DNA of 64,000 nucleotides from Aeoliella mucimassa (GTDB lineage Bacteria; Planctomycetota; Planctomycetia; Pirellulales; Lacipirellulaceae), in NCBI RefSeq assembly GCF_007748035.1, contig NZ_CP036278.1, forward strand, positions 2,852,001 through 2,916,000. Reading direction: 5' to 3'. A program made the translations under genes and the position numbers. Under the pieces are notes generated by a model, which saw only the letters and a list, made by a program, of their open reading frames with translations, was not told the DNA's origin and ran no database searches. Shown piece after piece: positions 43,878 through 52,153 of this stretch; positions within the stretch are counted from its first letter, which is position 1; each line of letters opens with the position of its first letter.

Positions 43878-45401
43878 TTAAGGCGACTTCTTTGCGGCCT
43901 GAGACTTCAGGTAGTTCTTGAGTCCCCCAGCTGGGACTGCTTCGGGATGCGTATCGAGCATTTTCTTTAGCTCGGCGACGATCTCAGGCTTATCGTCGGC
44001 CAGATTGCGAGTCTCCAGGGGATCGGTCTCGTAATCGTACAGCTCGTATTCCGGCGGATCGTTACCACGAAATTGTTTCCACTCTACGAGGCGGTAGCGA
44101 TGCGTGCGAACCGCCTGACCGATGCGACCACCACCGCGTGGGAACGCGTGATAGGCGTGGTCGCGTACCGCTTGCTCGCTACCTTGCAGGATGCCCGCCA
44201 GGCTCTCCCCATCGATCGGCTGAGGTCCTTCCGGTGTCGGTAATCCAGCCAAAGCGGCCAGCGTGGGATAGATATCGACTGTCTCGACCAGAGCGTCGGA
44301 CTCGCTCCCTGGCCTGGCGACCCCAGGTCCGGCAAAGATGATCGGAATACGATTGGCTTGCTCGTAGTTCGTATGCTTGGTCCACATGCCGTGATCGCCA
44401 AGGTGGTAGCCATGGTCGCCCCACAACACAATGATCGTGTTCTCAGCCAGCCCAAGCCGATCGACCTCGTCAATCACGCGGCCCACCTGGGCGTCCATGT
44501 AGCTCAAGGCCGAATAGTAGCCTTGCACAAGATTTCGCTCCACCGCCGGGTCGAGCGGTGGGTCCTGGGGAATCGGCTTGTACTGATTGAGCTCGCCATG
44601 CTTGTCCTTCGGCGCGTATGAGGGGGCCCCCACCGGGTAGTCTCGCACGGTCGCGATCGGCAAATCAACATCGTCGTATAGCGCCCAGTATTTCTCCGGC
44701 GCACAGAACGGCAAGTGAGGCTTCACAAATCCCAAGGCCAGAAAGAAGGGTTGGTCCGATTCCTTGGCTTGCTGCAACCGACGGATTCCCTCGTTAGCAA
44801 TCCGCCCGTCGGAGTAAGCATCGTCGGGCACGTCGGCCCGTTCCCAAGCAGCCCCGCGAGGCAGTTCGTGAATGCGACCGAGTTCCTGATTGCTGAAGTA
44901 GGCTTCTTCGCGGGTAAGCTTCCCCTCGTTACTCTCGGGAAGCGCGTAGTCGATCACTTTCTCGGGAAAGAAAGGAGTACTCCACGACGCGGTATCGTCG
45001 GTGTTGCCATGGCCGATGTGAAACACCTTGCCAACGCCCTCGGCCGTGTACCCATGCTTACGGAAGAACTGCGGCATCGTCACCGCATCGGGCACCGCGC
45101 GACGGAAGTTCATCGACAGGCCGTACACCCCGAGCGAGGTGGATCGCGAGCCAGTCATCAGGTTGTTTCGCGATGGGGCGCAGACCGCCTGGTTGCAGTA
45201 GGCAAAGTTGAACCGCATCCCTCGATCGGCCAGCCGATCGAGATTCGGCGAATGGACCCAATCGGCACCGTAGGCTCCGAACGACGGCTTTAGATCGTCG
45301 ACCAAAATCAACAATACGTTGGGGGGATCGGCCTTGGCGGGTAAACACGCGCTAAGCATCAGGCCTAACGCAACGCAACTTAGTACTCGGTAGCAACTCA
45401 T
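43878..45401 (-). CDS. Exported sulfatase (iduronate-2-sulfatase-like)
   Basis: A type I sulfatase of 507 residues that removes sulfate esters from sulfated polysaccharide. Signal peptide 1-24. The formylglycine motif C-A-P-S-R at residues 74-78 ('AVCAPSRNNLMTGSR') shows Cys as the modified residue. Metal ligands sit in 'LLILVDDLKPSFG' and 'VLWGDHGYHLGDHGMWTKHT'. The second half keeps 'IPIIFAGPGV' and the C-terminal 'YELYDYETDPLETRNLADD' of the iduronate-sulfatase/choline-sulfatase branch. Planctomycetes carry many of these for algal polymers. It lies 38 bases after the GH5/GH43 gene, last in an ECF sigma operon. Confidence 0.9.
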   Translation of the reverse strand: MSCYRVLSCVALGLMLSACLPAKADPPNVLLILVDDLKPSFGAYGADWVHSPNLDRLADRGMRFNFAYCNQAVCAPSRNNLMTGSRSTSLGVYGLSMNFRRAVPDAVTMPQFFRKHGYTAEGVGKVFHIGHGNTDDTASWSTPFFPEKVIDYALPESNEGKLTREEAYFSNQELGRIHELPRGAAWERADVPDDAYSDGRIANEGIRRLQQAKESDQPFFLALGFVKPHLPFCAPEKYWALYDDVDLPIATVRDYPVGAPSYAPKDKHGELNQYKPIPQDPPLDPAVERNLVQGYYSALSYMDAQVGRVIDEVDRLGLAENTIIVLWGDHGYHLGDHGMWTKHTNYEQANRIPIIFAGPGVARPGSESDALVETVDIYPTLAALAGLPTPEGPQPIDGESLAGILQGSEQAVRDHAYHAFPRGGGRIGQAVRTHRYRLVEWKQFRGNDPPEYELYDYETDPLETRNLADDKPEIVAELKKMLDTHPEAVPAGGLKNYLKSQAAKKSP

Positions 45402-45439
45402 CGTCTTCCGTCTTCTTTATTCGAGTGCGATTTGCATCG

Positions 45440-47698
45440 CTAGGGTTGTGGGGAGAAATCTTGGGCTTCATCCGGCCCAGGGGAAGCATAGTGGGGATCC
45501 TTCGCTACGACGACAGGCACGCCTTGGTCGTCGAGATGAATATCCATCGGTACGATGGTGACCCCTTGTTGGTTAATCGTCTGAGCGGTCTCACTCAGAT
45601 CGCGACTAGCGATGTCCTTGGTCTCAAGCGGTGGAATGTTGCCGTTGTAGAATGCGGTACACCACCAGCGTCCCTGCTTGTCTTTGAACGGCGTGCCATG
45701 GCCCAGGAACCGCCCGGCAAACTGCCGCGGCCCGTAAGGCCCCTCGATCTTGTCGGCTACTGCGTAGTACAGGTTGTAGCTCCCCTTACGCATCTGCCCC
45801 GTCGACCAGCCGGTGCCGAACAGAATGTACTTGTCGCCGAGCTTGTACATCAGGCAACCTTCGTGTCCCATCTTGGCGGTATCGCCGGTCGGTCCGATCG
45901 CAATCGGCTCTCGCGTAAAGCCCGAGAAATCGTCGTTCAACGGGGCGATCATCGTGGCTCCCCAGATCATCCACCAGGTGCCATCGTCGTCTTTAAACAG
46001 CGAGGGATCATGGCGACGCCCGATCTTCGGTCCCATGGGATTCGACCACGGGCCTTTAATATCCTCGCCTTGGGTGAACGACAGGTTTGCTCCATTCACC
46101 GGCGAGGGACTCGTATGCACCAACGCCCAGCGACCATCCACGTAATGCAACTCGGGCGCCCATAGACGCCATTGCGACTGGGGAACGTTGGCAAAACGTT
46201 TGGGGCGAGCCTTCTTCCAGATGCCATCTTCCAGCGTGAAGGGGGTATCGAGAGATTGCCAGTGAATTAGGTCGGGACTTTGCCAAACCTGGGCCTTCCA
46301 GCCAACAATGCTTCCATCGCCCAAACCCGTGTTGTAGGGATCGGTCTTCTGCGCGGGGTCATCTGGCAGCGGAGTGGTGCCCGTGAGCACGTACATACCC
46401 GACGGCGACAGCGTGATGAATGGATCGCGAATCCACCCTGCTTTCACAAACAACGCCCGATCGTGACTCTTCAGCCCCGCGGCAATATCGTCCGGCGGCA
46501 ACGCCGCGGCGGTTTTCACGTGCTGAGGATTATTGCCCTGGTAGTCGGTGGCCAAGTCGCTGATTAAGCGAGTCTCGGCTTCGCGATAGGGACGCCCATC
46601 GGGGTGGAACACGTCGTGGAACCAGAGCTTTGGCTCCGCTTCGTATTTGCGTCGCAGCGAGTCTTGGGGATAGATCGTCTGCGTTTTGCCACTCACCAAA
46701 CCCCAGTTGTACGCGCCGATCTTGTGCTCTTTGAACTGCGGTAGCAGCCCTTGAAAGGTCGAACCGTTGGTACGTGCCATGTACTCGGTGCACATCAGTG
46801 GTCGGTCGCAGTGCTGCACCATTTGCTCGATAATCGGCCGAGCATCTTCCGCATTGTGATAGGTATGGAACGTGATGATGTCCGACTGCGATAGCGATAG
46901 CGCGTCGATGGCGTCGGGATTCGTGAACCAGCGAGGATTCCCCCACACGCCTGCGGTGAGCGGCTGCGATGGATTCACTTCACGCGCCCAGGCAAAGGTC
47001 TTTTTCAGTAGCTCGAAAGTTCGCTCGTGCTTAACACGGGGCTCCAGATCGCGAATCGAAGTGCCTGGCCACTTTCCCTGGTTCGCGTTGTCAGGTTCGT
47101 TAAACAGATCCCACACCAACACTCGCGGATCGTCTTTGAAACGGGAAAGGACTCCTTGCACGTAGTCTTGGAGTTCGTCTTGACGCGCGGAGTCGAGCAG
47201 AATCTCCTTGCCTGGCGACTGCAGCCATCCCGAGTTATGCACTCGCGGTTGGGGGGCTGGTTGCGGCCCCGCTTTGGGATTGGGAAGCCAGACTCCGTCG
47301 AACAACACGAACATCGTGCGGATGCCATGACGGTCGGCGATCTGCAGATACTGATCGATGCGGTCGCAGAATCCATCGGGGTCTTCGCGCCAGGCGATAT
47401 CGTGCAGGAACACTCGCATGGAGTTCATGCCGATATCGGCGGCCCACCCGAGTTCGCGATCGATGGTCTCAGGATCGAACGTATCGGCCTGCCACATCTC
47501 GAGTTGATTGATCGCCGAGGAGGGGGTGAAGTTCGCCCCTACCGGCCATGGCTGAGTGGCGTACCACTGGTTCGCCCGCTCCACCGACCACCGCCCTGCG
47601 GTTGGAGCATCGTCCGCAGTGGCCTGACACGACGCCACCGCGAGTACCACTAACACACCGATGGAAACAACTGCTGAATATTCGCGTTGGAAAAGCAT
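45440..47698 (-). CDS. Exported two-enzyme glycosidase: GH5-like TIM barrel + GH43-like propeller
   Basis: A 752-residue bifunctional protein. Signal peptide 1-27. Residues about 40-400 form a TIM barrel with acid/base Glu201 ('VLVWDLFNEPDNAN') and nucleophile Glu305 ('PLMCTEYMARTNG'), as in clan A families GH5/GH2. Residues about 410-745 form a five-blade propeller of GH43 type: base Asp in 'AGWIRDPFITLSPSG', Asp in 'GRRHDPSLFKDDDGTW', acid Glu in 'GHEGCLMYKLGDKY'. Substrate is unknown; arabinose- or galactose-bearing polymer is plausible. I chose ATG 47698 because it starts the signal peptide; the frame extends to 47782. It lies between the FecR/LamG gene and the sulfatase. Confidence 0.83.
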   Translation of the reverse strand: MLFQREYSAVVSIGVLVVLAVASCQATADDAPTAGRWSVERANQWYATQPWPVGANFTPSSAINQLEMWQADTFDPETIDRELGWAADIGMNSMRVFLHDIAWREDPDGFCDRIDQYLQIADRHGIRTMFVLFDGVWLPNPKAGPQPAPQPRVHNSGWLQSPGKEILLDSARQDELQDYVQGVLSRFKDDPRVLVWDLFNEPDNANQGKWPGTSIRDLEPRVKHERTFELLKKTFAWAREVNPSQPLTAGVWGNPRWFTNPDAIDALSLSQSDIITFHTYHNAEDARPIIEQMVQHCDRPLMCTEYMARTNGSTFQGLLPQFKEHKIGAYNWGLVSGKTQTIYPQDSLRRKYEAEPKLWFHDVFHPDGRPYREAETRLISDLATDYQGNNPQHVKTAAALPPDDIAAGLKSHDRALFVKAGWIRDPFITLSPSGMYVLTGTTPLPDDPAQKTDPYNTGLGDGSIVGWKAQVWQSPDLIHWQSLDTPFTLEDGIWKKARPKRFANVPQSQWRLWAPELHYVDGRWALVHTSPSPVNGANLSFTQGEDIKGPWSNPMGPKIGRRHDPSLFKDDDGTWWMIWGATMIAPLNDDFSGFTREPIAIGPTGDTAKMGHEGCLMYKLGDKYILFGTGWSTGQMRKGSYNLYYAVADKIEGPYGPRQFAGRFLGHGTPFKDKQGRWWCTAFYNGNIPPLETKDIASRDLSETAQTINQQGVTIVPMDIHLDDQGVPVVVAKDPHYASPGPDEAQDFSPQP

Positions 47699-47787
47699 AG
47701 ATCTAGTTTTCGCGAAAAGTAAGCTGGCAAACACATTGGCTGGGGCGCCGGGAATACCGCCGCGCCCAGTTTCTGAAGTCAAAGTCG

Positions 47788-49479
47788 CTAGCGTTTATCG
47801 ACAGCAATGTCGAATCGCTTGCAAAGGTAAGCGGAGATCGTAGTGACTTCCTCATCGGTGAGCGCCCGGTTAAACAACAATAGCTCGCCGATATCGCCTC
47901 GGAAGATCCCCTGACCAGTTGAAAGAATGGGGTGTCGACCGAGTATTTTCCGGGAGGTAATGGCAATTGGCTCCCGCGCGGCCGACTCGCTACGCTTGCG
48001 GCCATTCAAGTAAAGCGTCATCTTCTCGGCCGCTAAGCTATACCGGAAACAAATCACCTGCGGCGCGGCGATCGGCATGCGGTCGAGCACCTCGACTGCC
48101 CCTTTGTATATTTCGGTGCGTCCATCGCTGAACCCCGAGAACACCTCGCCACACACGGCGAAGCGCCCGTCGTCGTCGCGATCGCGAAGACAGATTTCAA
48201 ACACCGAGGGACTCACCAATCCGCCGAACGGAGGAACCACTCGTTGCGGCGGCCCATTGTAATTCAAGATCTGCTGGAAGGCGGGTTTGATTTCGTTGAG
48301 CGAGCAGACCACAAATGCGGTTTGTTCGTCGGTGGTATGCAGCGGCGGGGTCACCAAGAACGTGCCCCCTTCGCCAAATCGCACCGCTGGGTGTCCGTGG
48401 ATGGCATCGGCCACCAACAGTGGTTGATGTTCGGCCGAAGTCTGTAAAGCATCTTCTGGAGTGTTGTTTCCGCGAACCATGAGGTCGCGCCACTGCGAGA
48501 CTCGATTTTGCTCGTCGACCTCCACCATGCGATCTGCGGCCAGCCATAGCGTAAGATTCTTGCGCACCTGCATGTCAGGTGCGTCGCTATCTAGCAGTTG
48601 AGGACGATTGCGCCAGTCGAACTTCGCCTCGTTGGCTTCGAACTCCTGCAGTGTGACACCACCGATGGCAACGCTACAGGCCTGATCGGCTTTGAGCTTC
48701 AACGGCTTGCCTTGGAAGGTTCCTCCCGCGTTCACTGCTTGAAAGGCTACCTCGCCTTTGAACACATGGACCTCGGAGCCTCCCGCGTGGTCAACTGCTA
48801 CACCGAACTCGGTGCCTAGGTCGAGCACGATACCGCTCGGCGTGCCGACCTTGAATCCATAGGTGGCTTCGACCGATACGTTACCAAGCGACAACGAGAA
48901 TGAATTGGAATCACTGATCTCCAACGTACAAGGGCCCTGGGCGATCACTCGGGCACCATCGTCGAAGATAAGTTCGGCCACACCCTGGTTCAAGGCGACC
49001 ACATCCCCTTGATGCAGCAGATCGCCATTGACTAATGGATCGGCTTGCCACTCGCATTGGTCCGTTCGTCCCACGTATGCAGATACGAGTGTGGGAACCA
49101 CAGCCGCATGGGCTGGCTCCTTGCTGCCGACCATCCCGCCTGGGATGCCAGCCACGTTCGAGAAATCGGGCTGCAACCATCTTAGAACACCGATGGTGCT
49201 GACCACGGCAATCGATGCTGCCAGCAGCCATCCCATCCAGGGAGCACGGGATCGGGAATCGCGTTTTGGCAGTGTCACCGGAGCCACGACTGGCGGTTCG
49301 GCTTCGCGGCGGGTAAACGTAAAATCTCGATCTTTCAGGTCGCTGGAAACCAACAGCAGCTCGGCGAACTCCTGAAGCTCGCCTTCGTCGGCCAGCAATT
49401 TTTCTTCCAACTGCGCGCGCTCGTCGGCTGAGAGCTCGCCGTTCAGGTACTTCTCGAGTAATTGGTGTTTTGATTGCAT
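47788..49479 (-). CDS. FecR-domain anti-sigma-type membrane protein with LamG-like domain
   Basis: A 563-residue regulator. The N-terminus (1-75) is a cytoplasmic anti-sigma segment ('EKYLNGELSADERAQLEEKL'), a membrane helix lies at about 82-102 ('WMGWLLAASIAVVSTIGVLR'), and a periplasmic FecR domain spans about 150-270 ('GDVVALNQGVAELIFDDGAR', 'GTPSGIVLDLGTEFGVAVDH'). The C-terminal half is a concanavalin/LamG-like domain ('LTLWLAADRM', 'GDIGELLLFNRALTDEE') that may bind polysaccharide and signal to the sigma factor. Starts three bases after the sigma gene. Confidence 0.83.
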   Translation of the reverse strand: MQSKHQLLEKYLNGELSADERAQLEEKLLADEGELQEFAELLLVSSDLKDRDFTFTRREAEPPVVAPVTLPKRDSRSRAPWMGWLLAASIAVVSTIGVLRWLQPDFSNVAGIPGGMVGSKEPAHAAVVPTLVSAYVGRTDQCEWQADPLVNGDLLHQGDVVALNQGVAELIFDDGARVIAQGPCTLEISDSNSFSLSLGNVSVEATYGFKVGTPSGIVLDLGTEFGVAVDHAGGSEVHVFKGEVAFQAVNAGGTFQGKPLKLKADQACSVAIGGVTLQEFEANEAKFDWRNRPQLLDSDAPDMQVRKNLTLWLAADRMVEVDEQNRVSQWRDLMVRGNNTPEDALQTSAEHQPLLVADAIHGHPAVRFGEGGTFLVTPPLHTTDEQTAFVVCSLNEIKPAFQQILNYNGPPQRVVPPFGGLVSPSVFEICLRDRDDDGRFAVCGEVFSGFSDGRTEIYKGAVEVLDRMPIAAPQVICFRYSLAAEKMTLYLNGRKRSESAAREPIAITSRKILGRHPILSTGQGIFRGDIGELLLFNRALTDEEVTTISAYLCKRFDIAVDKR

Positions 49480-49482
49480 GAC

Positions 49483-50010
49483 TTACGAACTCTGTCCCTG
49501 GCCCAGTCGCCTGCGAATGCATTCCTTGAGATTCTCTCGCGCTCGGTGTAACAAAACGCCTACCGACGATTTGGTGATGCCGATTTCTTCGGCAATTTCT
49601 GCTTGCGAGAGTTCATCGTGATAAAACAGTTGAATCGCCACCTTCTGATTTGATTTCAAATGTTCGACGCATTGATCGAGTGCCTCGCGGCGAGCCGGAA
49701 TCTGGGGCAGCAACTGTTCGTAAGCGGTGGCCAATCCCTCCACGAGCTCAGAACTGAACACCCCACGGTCGCTTGATTGCTTGCGATAGTACCGCAGCAA
49801 CTGCCGACGTGTGACACCGAACACCCAGCTAAGAAAGGGACGTTCGGCATCGTATCGATCCGCACTTTTGACGACAGCGTGGCCAATCTCTTGAACCACA
49901 TCTTCTACATCGTGTCGATTTCGAATTTCAGCCCGCACAAAAGCAACAACCGCCGGCAATGCAGCCGTCCACATTTGGGCAAGCTCTTCCGCCGTTAGTT
50001 GCTTTTCCAC
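49483..50010 (-). CDS. ECF sigma factor, Rhodopirellula/Verrucomicrobium type
   Basis: A 175-residue ECF sigma. Region 2 is seen in 'AEIRNRHDVEDVVQEIGHAV' and 'AERPFLSWVFGVTRRQLLRY'; region 4 in 'LFYHDELSQAEIAEEIGITK' and 'SSVGVLLHRARENLKECIRR'. This is the sub-type named after Rhodopirellula/Verrucomicrobium, usually paired with a FecR/LamG anti-sigma as here. GTG 50010 is chosen, with GAGG seven bases upstream. It likely controls its own operon (FecR, GH5/GH43, sulfatase). Confidence 0.9.
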   Translation of the reverse strand: MEKQLTAEELAQMWTAALPAVVAFVRAEIRNRHDVEDVVQEIGHAVVKSADRYDAERPFLSWVFGVTRRQLLRYYRKQSSDRGVFSSELVEGLATAYEQLLPQIPARREALDQCVEHLKSNQKVAIQLFYHDELSQAEIAEEIGITKSSVGVLLHRARENLKECIRRRLGQGQSS

Positions 50011-50501
50011 ATGCAGTCCTCACCTCCGCTTATCTAACCCCACCTTAAGGGCTCTGGAGGCTTCTTATTATAGGAAACCCCGAACAGCTTTGCTGCGGGC
50101 CTCTTGCCGCCTCAGGCTTTCGCTACCCGCCTGCTAACCAGCGTCCCAGTGCAGGAGGAGGATGTTCGTTATTGGGTATTTAACAAAACTCGTCTGGAAG
50201 CTTACATAAAAGCGAAATAAATCACGTTTTTTGCCCGCTGCCCTTAACCTGGTGGGAAAAGTCAGTTTTTGGCTACTTTTCTGTAAGCTGCGCGGTTCAC
50301 GGTGGTAACTGCATGATGTTCGCCCGGTTGTAGGAAGCCAGGCGATCGCAACTCGTCACAACTAGTCCTATCAGACATTGGCACCTTCGGTGGTTGGCAC
50401 AGCACAGCTTGGCAGACCTCGCCTCCACGACCGCAATGCGGCTTCACCGCGTGCGGTTATGCCCAGCGATCTCCTTTTCCGTGGTTAGGAAGCACGTAAA
50501 C
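50011..50501. other. Divergent promoter region
   Basis: About 490 bases between the ECF sigma gene (minus) and the DUF1559 gene (plus). It is A+T-richer near 50160-50260. No RNA gene, repeat or reliable open frame is visible. TTAGGA at about 50485 is the probable ribosome site for the DUF1559 gene. Confidence 0.35.
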
Positions 50502-51578
50502 ATGAACAGGTTAGTACGAAGAGGCTTCACACTCGTGGAACTTCTAGTGGTCATTGCGATCATTGGAATCCTGGTTGCCTTGCTGTTGCCCGCAGTGCAA
50601 GCAGCACGCGAAGCGGCGCGTCGGAGTCAATGCACCAACAACATTAAGCAGCAGATGCTTGGTGTAATGAACTACGAGTCGACGCGCGGTGAGTTGCCCG
50701 CCGGCATGGAGATTCATTCGCCGCTCGAAGTGCAGGCCGGCTTCGCCGCGGCCAACAGCACCTGGGGGATTGAGATATTATCGTTCATTGAAGCCTCGAA
50801 CCTGGGAGACTTGTTCGACTACACGTTGCCGATTAGCGATCCCGTGAACCTGCACTTGATCGACAATCCTATCGGGTTGTTTGTCTGCCCCTCCGACCCG
50901 GGGCCGGATGACTATGCTAACACTTCCTTCAATAGCGCAGCCGAAATCACTTCGGTGGCCGACGTCAAACCAGCCCGCGCTTCGTACGTTGGCATTGCAG
51001 GACAAGACTTCGATGGCAACTACTGGAGCCGCCCGATCCACGTGATGGATGGCGGGGCCGGCTCGGTGCCGACAGCGGATGCGTCGAACATGAAAAATGC
51101 TGCGAAGTGGGCCCGATTCAAGATTCGCAAAGGGGCCCTGCCCTGCGTGACCGAGCCGGTTGGCAAAGCCCACCGAGTGAAGCTCCGTCAGGTGACCGAT
51201 GGCACCAGTAGCACGGTTGCCATCGCCGAATACCATACGCAAACTCTGTACGGTGGCTTCCGTCCCCCCTCCTGGGGCGACTGGCGGGCCTACTCGAGCA
51301 TGTCGGATACCACCTACGTGGACGAACGCCGGAGCGTGCCGGTGGCATCGGCCAAACACCCCTACATCTTCGGCCTGCCCGACTTCGAAGCTTGCGTGAC
51401 TGCCAGTGGTCTTAATCCAGTTTCCTGCGAACGGGCGGTCGCCAGCTTGCATAGCGGTGGCGTCGTGCAGGTTGGACTGCTCGACGGAAGTGTTCGAACG
51501 CTCAACAACGATATCGATCCAGTGATCTGGGGCGCCGCTGGCACCATCAGTGGCGGGGAGCTGGTCGATGAATTGTAA
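50502..51578 (+). CDS. DUF1559 protein with prepilin-type N-terminus
   Basis: A 358-residue member of the same family as the protein at 42920, with the invariant leader '[20 protein letters not shown]' and '[20 protein letters not shown]'. The end motif is 'ASLHSGGVVQVGLLDGSVRT'. It lies alone with a lipoprotein that overlaps its 3' end, a pairing common in planctomycetes. The true start is ATG 50502; the longer frame from 50394 adds random sequence. Confidence 0.92.
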   Translation: MNRLVRRGFTLVELLVVIAIIGILVALLLPAVQAAREAARRSQCTNNIKQQMLGVMNYESTRGELPAGMEIHSPLEVQAGFAAANSTWGIEILSFIEASNLGDLFDYTLPISDPVNLHLIDNPIGLFVCPSDPGPDDYANTSFNSAAEITSVADVKPARASYVGIAGQDFDGNYWSRPIHVMDGGAGSVPTADASNMKNAAKWARFKIRKGALPCVTEPVGKAHRVKLRQVTDGTSSTVAIAEYHTQTLYGGFRPPSWGDWRAYSSMSDTTYVDERRSVPVASAKHPYIFGLPDFEACVTASGLNPVSCERAVASLHSGGVVQVGLLDGSVRTLNNDIDPVIWGAAGTISGGELVDEL

Positions 51579-52047
51579 CCCCCACAGCAAGGACGTGCTT
51601 CGCGCGGCCTTCTGCTGGTTGATAACAGGCTATTGCGCGATGCTGGTTGGGTGTGGTTCGTCCGGCTGGCAATACGCGGAGGTCTCGGGTCAAGTGAAGC
51701 TCGATGGCCAACCTCTTGCCAATGCGGTGGTGGAGTTCGCCATCCTCACTCCTCCTCCTGAGGGAACCGAGGGAGATCGCTTGCCAGTAGCAAGCGGCCA
51801 AACCAACGAGCAAGGCGAGTTCCACCTCGAAACTCTCACTCCCGAGAACGACAAGATCAACGGCGCGGTCGTTGGCAACCATCGCGTGACGATTACCAGC
51901 AAGATAGTCGAACGGAACGAATTCGAAGGCGACAAGATACTGCGAAAGGAATTACTCCCCCCCAAATACAACCAAAACAGCGAACTTACTTTCAATGTGC
52001 CTACAGGCGGCACCGCTGATTGCGATTTCGAGCTGTCGACCAAGTGA
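51568..52047 (+). CDS. Small lipoprotein with carboxypeptidase-regulatory-like fold
   Basis: A 159-residue protein whose signal ends in the lipobox 'AMLVGC', giving a lipid-anchored Cys. The mature part has 'EVSGQVKLDGQPLANAVVEF' and 'TNEQGEFHLETL', the transthyretin/carboxypeptidase-regulatory-like beta-sandwich found next to DUF1559 genes. It overlaps the DUF1559 gene by 11 bases, and GGAG eight bases upstream supports ATG 51568. Structural or binding role assumed. Confidence 0.75.
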   Translation: MNCNPHSKDVLRAAFCWLITGYCAMLVGCGSSGWQYAEVSGQVKLDGQPLANAVVEFAILTPPPEGTEGDRLPVASGQTNEQGEFHLETLTPENDKINGAVVGNHRVTITSKIVERNEFEGDKILRKELLPPKYNQNSELTFNVPTGGTADCDFELSTK

Positions 52048-52153
52048 CCACTCACAAGGCTTCGACGTACGAATTGCAGGCGGCAACTTTTCCCTACGAG
52101 CACACCGATCAGCAGATGGTTTCTCATCGCACCATGAAAGGACGATATCAGCA

